Positions 20,676 to 30,033 of a stretch of DNA of 64,000 nucleotides are shown one piece after another. Under the pieces are notes generated by a model. The model did no database searches. It saw only the letters and a program-made list of their open reading frames with translations, and was not told where the DNA came from. Source of the DNA: Pinguiococcus pyrenoidosus. Its lineage: Eukaryota; Sar; Pinguiophyceae; Pinguiochrysidales; Pinguiochrysidaceae. The stretch covers positions 248,001 through 312,000 of the forward strand of contig JAAMXY010001516.1 of assembly GCA_019677205.1 (NCBI GenBank), in the 5' to 3' direction. A program made the translations under genes and the position numbers. Within the stretch, counting starts at the first letter, position 1. The number at the start of each line of letters is the position of its first letter.

Positions 20676-21788
20676 ATGTGGCGATCCTCTTGCGCCCTCC
20701 TGTTCCTCGTCTTGCTGCTTGCCCCAGCCGTCGTGGACAGCCTGCGCCCGCGGGTGGTTGCGTCGCGGCGCTTGGGTCTCCAGAGGCTCCAGCAGACCAA
20801 GACGCCGCAAGATAGCGAGAAGAAACCAAAGGCCAGCGGCAAGCCCGAGGTGCGTTGCTTCTTTCCACGCGTTCTTCGCACACTTGTGAGGAAGCTCCAA
20901 GCGACTGAGCAAGCTCTGGGGCCGCCACAGGTGAGCCAGGAGAAGATGGCGGCCTTCCAGGAAGAGATCACCTCGCCATTTCGCGGCCTGCGCTTCTTCC
21001 TCTACGGCGCTGGGTTCCTCGGGGGGGGGCTCGGCGGTCTCACGGCTCTCAGTCAGCTCATTGGGGGGCTTGGAGGGGGCGCGAATGCTCCCCCGGTGTC
21101 GCAGAGCCTCCAGAACGTGGCCATCGACCTCGCCGTGGTGGCCGTGGCGGTGCTGGGCTGGCGTGCCGACTCGACGCAGCAGGAAGCCAAGAGGGAGGCT
21201 TTGAAGACCGCTGGCGAGAGGCGTTCTGGGGCGGTGACGGACAGCGACGCGGCGGAGAAGCTGCGAATGCTGTGTGAGTTGCAAGTTTTGCTCTCCGTTG
21301 ACGAGCAAGATGCGCCGAAAGGCGCCGTCGGGCTCAAGGCCAAGCTGGACGACATGCTTGGCCAGGCAAATCAAGGAGTCGTCGTCTTCGCCACGACTTC
21401 TGCTGAACGCATGAAGGAGGTGCTGGTGAAAGCGCAGATCTTGGGAGAACCGGAGTTCAGCTCGAAGAATGTCCTCGTCGTGCCGGTGGAAATGGAGAAG
21501 CTGCGCCAAGCCGTCCGCGGTGGGCGAAGCACAGAGAACAAGGGGTTCGGATCCACTTCGCAGATCTGGCTTGAGCAGAGCTACGTCGCGCCGCCAGCAC
21601 CGGGCGCCGAGAAGGCCTGGTTGGAATACATAGAGAAGGAGCTGGCCGACGCTGAAGCGCAGGGCGCAAAAGAGGCAGCGAAGGAGGGCTTCGCGATTTG
21701 CGTACGAAAGAACAAGACGGTTGCGCGCAGGGGACTCGGCGTTCCCATATGGGAGGATGTTCTTAGCGAACTCAATGCGAGTGCGTAG
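20676..21788 (+). CDS. LPA1/REP27-like photosystem II assembly protein (DUF3493), plastid leader
   Basis: 370 residues from the ATG at 20676. A strong signal peptide (SSCALLFLVLLLAPAVVDS) is followed by an Arg-rich transit-like segment (LRPRVVASRRLGLQRL). The diagnostic block is EITSPFRGLRFFLYGAGFLG, then GGLTALSQLIG, APPVSQSLQNVAIDLAVV and GWRADSTQQEAKREAL. This is the DUF3493 domain of LPA1/REP27, with two membrane helices. In the family it helps insertion and assembly of D1 into photosystem II; plant LPA1 also has N-terminal TPRs, absent here. The C-terminal 200 residues are soluble and not recognised. A short intron between about 20850 and 20930 is possible, since GT and AG flank an in-frame segment, but it is not required. 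The start was chosen for the signal peptide. Confidence 0.78.
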   Translation: MWRSSCALLFLVLLLAPAVVDSLRPRVVASRRLGLQRLQQTKTPQDSEKKPKASGKPEVRCFFPRVLRTLVRKLQATEQALGPPQVSQEKMAAFQEEITSPFRGLRFFLYGAGFLGGGLGGLTALSQLIGGLGGGANAPPVSQSLQNVAIDLAVVAVAVLGWRADSTQQEAKREALKTAGERRSGAVTDSDAAEKLRMLCELQVLLSVDEQDAPKGAVGLKAKLDDMLGQANQGVVVFATTSAERMKEVLVKAQILGEPEFSSKNVLVVPVEMEKLRQAVRGGRSTENKGFGSTSQIWLEQSYVAPPAPGAEKAWLEYIEKELADAEAQGAKEAAKEGFAICVRKNKTVARRGLGVPIWEDVLSELNASA

Positions 21789-21905
21789 CGTCGTAGCGTC
21801 GTAGCATCGTAGCTTCATAGCATCGTAGCTTCATAGCATCGTGGCTTCATAGCTTCATAGCATCGTAGCTTCGTAGAATCGTAGCTTTGTAGAATTGCAG
21901 ATCCG
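21785..21905. repeat. Tandem repeat, GTAGCATCGTAGCTTCATA-type units
   Basis: About ten degenerate 8-16-bp units (TAGCATCG, TAGCTTCA, TAGAATCG) starting at the LPA1-like stop codon and filling a third of the 321-bp convergent spacer before the EML gene. The array supplies TAG triplets in every copy. A long pyrimidine tract (about 22030-22075) follows in the same spacer. Confidence 0.85.
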
Positions 21906-22109
21906 CAGATTCATAGCTATGTTGATTCGATGCGCACGCTGCGTAAGCAGTCGTTCTGGAAAAGCAAGAGCGAATGGCGATATTCAAAAAGACTCCGTTG
22001 TCTCTGCCAGGTCAACATACGAGCCTTGCCCACCCCTTCTCCCCCTCTCCCCCTTTTCCCCCACCCCCTCCCCAAAGAAAAGAACCCAAAAAGAGGAAAG
22101 ACAGGTGGC

Positions 22110-25100
22110 TCATTTGGACGTCTTGCCTGCCTCTCCCTTGGCATCTCCGCCAGTCTCAGCCTCACTGGGATCGGATTCGTGGCTCGCGGAAAGCTTGTAG
22201 ACGATAACAGATCTGGATGTCCTCCCAACAGCAATGGCGAAGGCGCCGTCAGCCGTGAAAGCGACTCGACTCACAGGCGAGCCCAAGCCCGGAAGCTTCA
22301 TGCATTTGTTTCCCCCCGCCTGCGAGGGGAAGCTTGTGAGCGCCACGGTACCATCAACGAATCCAGCCGCCAGCAGCGAAGCGTTCGGGGACACATCGAC
22401 AGCAACGTCAAACGGGCCATTGTGCTCCATGTCCACGCCCTCCAAGCCCCACACTCCCTGGACCGTCCACCCAAAGGGCGTAGTCTGTGTGTGCCATGAG
22501 GCATTGCGGATCTCTGCAGCCTTGCGAATCTGCGTCGCCTTGCTGTCAAGCGCCATATCGGCGTTGTAGAAAAGCAGCTCTCTACCCTTCGTCCCGACTT
22601 GGAGCTGCTTTCCTGTGGTGCTGAAATCGATGCGGAGCGGAATGTGCACCTCCTTCGGCGTCGTGGCCAGCAGGGACAGGGTCGAGGCGTCGTAAAAGTA
22701 GATCTTCCCGTCAGCGGACGCAGCGGCAAGAACAGCCCCGTCCGGGGAGTACTTGAGATCTGTGATGCCACCATGCACCTTCCGATCCTCTTGCCTGAGC
22801 TCCAGCGACTCTGCGTCAAGAAGAGCGACTCCGCCGTCTTTGGCTTCGTCACCGGCTTCACGACCAAAGCCAACGGCGATGTCTTTTCCGTCGGGTCGCC
22901 AAGCAAGCGCCCTAGACAGGCTGCTCAGGCGCGTCTGTCTCGCCAGGTCCCGCGTCGTTATGGACCATACGCGAAGCAGCGCATCGTCGCCGCTGGTGGC
23001 GAACTCGTCCGGTCGTCGAGGATTTACGGCCAGCCCATGAACCTCCAAGGTGCTGTGCCCAGCGCAGAGGAGCATGGCGTACCCGGAGTCTCTCGTGACT
23101 TGGTAGATCTCGCCGCCGACGCAGCCGACCAGGATACGAGCGGCGCGCTTGTCAGACGCCACGGAGCAGATCTGCGGAAAATACGGCGTGGGCCGAACTT
23201 CCGACAGCGCCACCTCCTTCACCAAGCCGAACGAGCGGCTCCAGATCTTCAGGAAACCATCGACGCTACCGCTCGCGAAGCCCGTGGTCGCCAGAGCGCA
23301 AACCGAGGTGATCGTTCCGGCATGCGCCTTCACCGCCTTCTTCACTTGCAACGCCTCGAGATCCCAGGTGAAAAGATGACCGGATGTCCCGCCGCAGACA
23401 ATCATGTCTTCGCCGCCGTCTCCGGCGACAATGGCGGTACACAGCACTGGCTGCGCCACCCGCTGGCGGCCGAAGACGCCGCGCCGCCGCCAGACAGCCG
23501 TCCCATTGCAGGAGAGGAAGGTGGCGCCATGCTCATGCCCCAGCAGCAGCGGCCAGGCCATCGGTCCTACGAACGTCAGCGACGTGGGTTGTGAAGGGGG
23601 CGTGGCGTCCACCAAGACGCCACGTACGTCGCTCCAAAGTCCAGACGGGGAGAGAAAGACACCGAGTCCTGCGCACGTGGCGTTGTGACCAAGGGACGCC
23701 AAGATGCGACGGTCGCGTGAGAAGGCTAGGAACGCCACACCGCCTCGGTGGGCCGGCGACAGCCTCGCCAGGACCCGGCCGGTGGCGGCGTCCCAGACGC
23801 AGATCTGCGGACTGTCGCCGCAGGTTCCAGTGGCGCAGACCCGCGCGTCGGCGGTCAAGGCCAGGCAGGTCACGTCTCCTGCTTGGCGGCGGTGAGATGC
23901 CATGAATTCCTGCTTGTGAGTCACGGCATCGAAGATGACACCGGTCTGGCCGCTGGGGAAGACGGCTCGCCGGTTGCTGTTGAAGCCCACGGCGCCGCGG
24001 AGGTCACTCAGCCGACCGCCGAAGACGTGGAACAGCTGCGCGGAGACGCGGGGCTCCTCGACGTCATCGTCTCCCAGGGGCTTCGCCGGCTTCACGAGGG
24101 TCCGGTGCCACGGCTCAACGTCTGCAGTGGCGTCGAAGGGGGCGTCCAGCACGGCTCGCGTCAGGCGCGCCGTCTCCTTGCCGGCATCTCGCTGACGAAG
24201 CGCGTCGTCGAGGGGCTTGAACTCCACCGCCTCTTCCGCGGCGGAGGCGGTGTCGCTCTGGAAGCGGTATATGGTGCTGACGCCGTCGTCACCGATGCTT
24301 ACCGCAAAGGTCGCATCCGATGACCAAGCGACCTTGTTCACGGGGCCCGCATGTCGCTGGCTTGCAAAGGCAACTTCTGCGCTGGGGAAGCAGTAGAGCG
24401 CCACGCGACCGGCGCTGTCGCCCACCAGAAGCACCGGCGGCACGTCGGCGTCGGTCTTCGGTGGGCGAGCACACGCCGTCAAGGCCACGCCGTCCTTAAG
24501 GGAGCTCCAAGCACCCAGGCTATACCAGCCGTAGGGCACATCCGCGGTGTCCCAAGCTTGGTCTCGCAGGCCCACGGCGTCGGGGACGTCCAGCCCGGCG
24601 GAGACGTCGCTGTAGTGGAGGAAGCCGGGCGTGCCGTCGAGAGGCCGGTCGCCGCTGCGGAGGTACTGCCCGTCGAGGGAGAAGTCCAGGAAGGACACGG
24701 GCGCGTCGTGGGTACGCAGCACGTTTGTGAGGCGGTAGCCGTCGCGGGTGGCGTACAAGTAGATGCCAGCGTCGCTGCAGCCAGCGGCTAGCCAACGGCC
24801 GTCGGCGGAGAAGGCCACGCTCAAGATGGGCTCGGTGGCGTCGCGACCCTCGTACACAACCTTGGTGAGGTCCTTGGCCAACACCACCAGAATGGCACCC
24901 GTGTTCTTGCCAGCGACCTTGGCGTTCGGGTCTCCCAAGCCCAGTGCGATCTCCACACCGGAGGGCGAGTACGCGACGCAGGAGGCGGCGGTATCCAAGA
25001 CGCTTCTGCGAAGCTCCTCGCCAGTGGCCAACGTCCATACGCGTACACTTCGGTCGGAGCCGGTCGTGACGAACTCGTGGGTGTCCGGCGACACCGCCAG

Positions 25101-28100
25101 CCCCATGGCGGCGCCACGGAAATGAGCCGTCACTATCGGAGTGCCTGAAGGCGTTGTGCTAGGATTCTCCAGAGAAACCTCGTGGATTTCACCGCCGCTG
25201 ACGCTGAAGAGCAAACGTGCCGCATCAGGAGACAGGCACACGCTCTTCACGGACAGCGCTCCATCCCGAAGCCACGCGCGGACGTCCAGCTGCCGCACAT
25301 TCTCCAGCTGACCATCCCAGATCTTGATGAGTCCGTCGCGACCGCCCGTAATCAGTTGGCGCTCGGTGGCGAAGAGCGTGTACACGGTGGTGGCGTGTGC
25401 CTTCATAAGGCGCTCGATAGGGGATGCTGCGCCAGGGAAGACATAGAGGTGTCCGTCTCCCGTACCCACGATGCAGGAGCCGCCGAAGAAGGTCGCGCAG
25501 GGAAAAAGTTGGCGTTTACCCTTCAGGCCGAGTACGCTGGGACTGTAGACGAAGTTGCGCGATTCCTTGGTCCAGAAGCCAATGTGGTGGTTACCCACGG
25601 TCACGAGACGCGTGGCGTCCGGACCCCACGCCACAGCCAGCACCTTTTGCAGCGTGGTGTGGCTGCTGGCCAGCACTGCGCCGGAGGGCCAGTCGTACAC
25701 GATGAGACGATGATGAGCGTCGCAACCGACGCTGGCCAGCATGCGGCCGTCGGGGGAGAACGCCAGGGCAGAGACGCCTCGCGCGTGCCCGCCGCTGATC
25801 GTGCTTTGGCACACGCCCGTCGACGCCTCCCACACCGTGATCAGCGGGACTCGTCCGACGTCGGCCGTAGCCACCAGGGCGCCGTCGGCGGAAGAGGCCA
25901 TTGCCGTGATGCGGCGCGGATGCAAGTCGTGATACTGTTGCTCCCCCGAGCGCAGCAGCTGAGATACGGCCACGCGGCCGCAGGCATACACGACCCTCTC
26001 GCCAGTCTTGTCGTACCGCACAGCGCCTCGGAGGGGCTTCGCCGTTAGCCCGATGACACGATGCAGGACGAGAGACCCCGCTGGAGCTTCGATGGTGGCG
26101 CTGGTCTCCACGTCTGTTGGCGCCACCACCTTCTTCAGCCACGGCGCCTCTTCCCCAGGACCAACACCCCGAGGTTTATCCTCAAAGTGGCGCTGCACGT
26201 CGTCGTTGACGTCCACGGCTAGTTCCTCCAACATGGGAAGGTCGAGACTCTCGCCGTCTTGGAGCTCCTCTCGCATACCGTCGCTCAGGTTGTCGTCGTC
26301 CAGGGCGTCCGACGCGTCTCGCTGGCGGTCCTTGAGGTGCCGCCACTGAAAGATGCATCCGTCTGTGGCCCCGATGCTGATGACGAAGTCGTCTCCGGCA
26401 GTGAAGCGCGCCTTCACGCCCCCGCTCGAGTGACCCCGATACGTGTGGCATGGCGTGTTGGCTGCTGGACACGGCGCCGCCACGAGCTTGAGTGCGCCGT
26501 GGGAGTCGGCGCACACCAACACCGGCGATGCCGGCGAGAGGTCCGCGGCTGTCACGTCGACGCCGGTGTCAGCAAGGTCGTGAACACCGCGAGTTTGCCA
26601 GGAATACACGCAGGTCTGTGATGCCCACTGCACGTCCTTCATGGCGTTGGCGTTGCTCTGATACTGGCCGGTCTCCGCGTTGTAGAAGAGGTGGCGGCGC
26701 CCGCGGCAATTGGACTGGAGCCACTTGCCGTCGTGACTGAAATCTATCCACGCCACCGGCTGCTCGTGCTTCTTGCAGCGCCCGAGCAGCTGGTAGTCGT
26801 CGTCGCTTGAGTACAGGTAGATGACGGCGTCGGCACTGGCCAGGGCGAAGCTTTCCCCGTCGGGAGCGAACCTGGCTTCCAGGACGGCTTCGGAGGCGTC
26901 GCGTGCCTCGTAGACCATGCTGAAGTCCGCCTCGCTGAGCACGCGAAAGGCGCCTTCAAAGGGTGAATCCGAGTCTCCGGCCCCAAAGCCCACGACCAGC
27001 AGGTCGCCGTCAGGGTTGTAAGTCACTGCGCGGCTGGGTGCCGGCAAGCGCGCTGCCTGGACCAGTGTCCGCGTCTCGAGATCCCAGAGACGCAGCACGG
27101 CGTCGTCACCGACGGTGATGAACTCCGGCTTGATGGGGTTGAGGCTGAGGCCATGAAGCTGCCCGTGGTAGTTCCCACTGGTGATGGCGCCTCCGTGTAC
27201 GTCGCTGCCGTCGGCTGCGCTGACTTCATAGATCTCGCAGCCGCCGGTGGCCACGAGAAGCTTGGTGCCTTCGGGGTTGAGGCGGACAGCGCGCACGGAC
27301 GGCTGCAGGCCGTAGGCGCTCATGTCGAAGGTGGCGCCGGCTTGGAGACGTAGCGTCCAGATGCGCACCTTCATGTCCTTGCCGCCGCTGACTACGCCGA
27401 ACGCGGTGCTGTGGAGTGCGTTCACGCTGCCGCTGTGCGCCGCAACGATCTTCACGCAGTTGCGGCCGTACCACACGTAGAGCTTGCCGCTTACGGTGCC
27501 CGACACCATTTTACTGCCCAGCGGCGCCAGCGCGACGGTGTCTTCCTTCCTGGCGAGTCGGCCGAAGATACCCGGCTTGGCAACGACGGAGTCGGCTTGG
27601 GCCTCCCAGAAGAGGATGTGCTGCTTGCCGGCGCTCACGAGGTTGTCGCGGTCGTCGTAGTGCAGCGCGAAGACGCTTTGCGGAGAGGAGGCGCTGGAGA
27701 AGAGCAGCGCCCCTGAGGCCCACGCGTAAACGGCGAGGTGATGATCCCCGTCGTCGCCGACGGAGGCAAGGTGGTCGCCGGCGGTGTTGAAGGCCAGGTG
27801 CTTCACGCCGCAGCGATGAAGGCCTCGGAGGATCCGGAGGCTTCGCGCATCATCCGCGTTCCAGACGATGATCTTGGGCCGAGCGCCGCACTCTCCCGTT
27901 GCGAAGATGCTCCCGCGGGGATGCTGTGCGATCGACAAGATGTCATCCGTGTGATCCATCATGTAGCGCTGCGTCCGAGTTGCCGCCGAGTAGATGATGG
28001 CGACGCGAGCGGCGTGATAGACGATGCTGCCGTCCTTGCCGTAGAAGACGTTGTTGCGGCAGTCCGCGCCGCGATACCCATGGACCCAGTCCAGGGACAA

Positions 28101-28977
28101 GGCCGACAGAGGCAACTTGGTGGCCGGCTTGAAGCCACTCTGGTCGGAAGGGACCAGCATCTCGCTGGTGACGCGCCAGGGTTCCTCATCCTTCTTCGGC
28201 GGCGGCGCTTTGATGCAGAAGGGCGTCTCCTCCAGATATGCCGTGGCCTTCTCTGTGCGCAGCTCGCACCGCTCTTCCAAGTGGTAGTCAATCTCCTGAT
28301 CCAGCGGCACATACTCCCTCACGCCAGCCTCGTTGGGGCAGTCGAAGTGCTGCAGCCAGCTCCAGATGTCCGGGTTCGTGTAGCAGTAGTCGATGATTTC
28401 CGAGACGGCCATGCCAGCATGCGCACTGTGGCCGCTCTGGAGAAAGGCATCCATCGCCACTCCTTCAAGCTCTTCGTCCCTGGGGATCCGCGCTCCGGTC
28501 ATCTTGCTCAGGCCGAACAGGGTGGAGCGGAAAGCGAGCGTGAGCTCATCGATGGTCAGCTCCTTCGAGCCGTCGAAGTCGTAGCATGCCAAGATGAACT
28601 CGACGATGCCTCGCGTGGGCATGCCGGACGTCAGTGCCAAGGCGCAGAGGAGCTCGATGGCGTCGACCAAGCCGTTCTTGTCCGTATCGAAGAGCTCGAA
28701 GAGCGCCTGAACCGCCCTTCGCATGCCCGTGGCGTCCATGTCCAGGTACTCCTGCAGGTCTCGGAACATCTCCTGCGTGTCCTCCAGGGTGATGGCGAAG
28801 CCATCGGCTACGTCGTTGAAAGCTTCCCACAGCGCCTCCAGCCCCGCAAAGGGCACTGGCCAGGGATAGATTCAAATGAGCCGAGGTCAGCCAGAGTCCT
28901 TCTGGGAAGAACGACGTACAGTTGAGGAACAGCTGCGCCTCGGCGGCGAACGTCGCCTTGCCGTGCTTCTGGCCCAT
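22110..28977 (-). CDS. Giant EF-hand + triple HELP/WD40 EML-type microtubule-associated protein
   Basis: Exons 28920..28977 and 22110..28855 (64-bp intron) give 2267 residues; exon 1 supplies the ATG start MGQKHGKATFAAEAQ. Two canonical EF-hands follow at about 76-88 (DTDKNGLVDAIE) and 112-124 (DFDGSKELTIDE), so calcium binding is likely. Three tandem modules of about 650 residues each open with a HELP-like motif (LDWVHGYRG near 275, HRVIGLTAKPLRG near 950, FHVFGGRLSDLRG near 1628) and continue with paired WD40 propellers. Linkers such as PGIFGRLARK, PSVLGLKGKR and RGVFGRQRV recur at equivalent positions. Three HELP/propeller modules match EML5/EML6; the EF-hand front end is not in animal EMLs. 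The expected role is on microtubules, probably axonemal, with calcium control inferred. Confidence 0.9.
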
Positions 28978-29401
28978 CTTGCATAGAGAAGCTGCCGGAG
29001 CAAGCCGGACGCCGTCTGCACAGTCTTTACTGGGCGTGACGCCCGTGAGGCTGCAATGGCCTACGGCAGATGGATCCTTGCAAGAACATTTCATCGTCGT
29101 TCCACGGGGGTGTAATTTCGCCATAGAAGAGGCAAAATGGCCGTATGCAGAACCATCAAGGAGGAGTCATCATTGGCGGGAGCTGGAAGAATGAACCAAT
29201 GATTTAATCGTTTCAGAGAACTTTGCAACCTTGTTTCAGCAAAACACGGGAGAGGCATATGGAGGAAATTCAAGTTAGGAAAATATGATAAAGGTGACTC
29301 AAAAAACCTAAGATTAAAGCACACCATTCGGCGAACCACTGAAGAACGCGCTCATCGGGAGGCGTCCTTCGCCTTATGAGCAGGTGTGGTCCGCGGAGAA
29401 G
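28978..29401. other. Divergent spacer, moderately AT-rich centre
   Basis: 424 bp between the EML and BUD20/ZNF593 starts. About 29190-29330 is richer in A and T than the surroundings (GAAAATATGATAAAGG), milder than the other islands. No repeats. Confidence 0.45.
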
Positions 29402-29960
29402 ATGGGCACGGGAAAGACAAAGCCAAAGAAGCGCGCTCACGCAAAGGTCGGTTTGAAAATACCCTGGAGATGGCCTTAAACCAGCTGCTTTACCGCGAAC
29501 GACGTCCCCACAGGTGAAAAAGTACAAGAAAAGACACCAAACCAGCCGCAGACGGATGGACATCGACCAGATTCAGGATCAGCTTCGAAAGGACGAAGGT
29601 GAGCTTCAGCAGATGGGACCGAAACGGCGAAGAACTGGGAGCTAAAAACACATGGCGTTGCGACATCATAAAACAGGGGAAGGCCCGAAGCAGTTGGAAA
29701 TCGACGAAGACCTGCCCGGCCAGGGTCAGTTCTACTGCAGACCGTGCGCGAGACACTTTATTAGCAAGGCCGTGTATCTAGCCCACTGCAAGTCCAGACC
29801 GCATAAGCGACGGTTGAAGGACATTGCTCAGAAGCAGTACACGCAGGCCGAGGCGGACCTCGGCGCCGGCATGACGAGGGAGGTCCTACCGTCTGCACGG
29901 GAGTTGAGAGGCCAGGTTGCAGCAGGTGGAGAAACGATGGACACAGCCGATGGGGCGTAG
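29402..29960 (+). CDS. BUD20/ZNF593 ribosome-biogenesis zinc finger protein
   Basis: Exons 29402..29446, 29514..29598 and 29677..29960 (67 and 78 bp introns, in phase) give 137 residues. A Lys/Arg-rich start (MGTGKTKPKKRAHAKVKKY) and RRRMDIDQIQDQL precede LPGQGQFYCRPCARHF. The U1-type C2H2 finger has C-x2-C-x12-H-x5-H spacing and is followed by KRRLKDIAQKQYTQAEAD. This matches BUD20/ZNF593, a shuttling factor of pre-60S particles that helps nuclear export. The human family pattern (LPG..Q.YC..C.R.F and YTQEEAE) is preserved. The C-terminal 35 residues are low complexity. It converges on the myotubularin gene at 73 bp. Confidence 0.92.
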
Positions 29961-30033
29961 ATGATGGATACGGGAGTGTGATACGGCGATGTGATACGGA
30001 GGCCAAGGGCGCCCAAGGCCAACTCTGATGCTT

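Noticed and set aside
20217-21818. 533-residue minus-strand open frame
   Set aside because: Antisense to the LPA1-like gene, whose signal peptide and DUF3493 motifs are clear. The antisense translation is Arg/Pro/Leu-rich without domains, as expected from GC-rich third positions.
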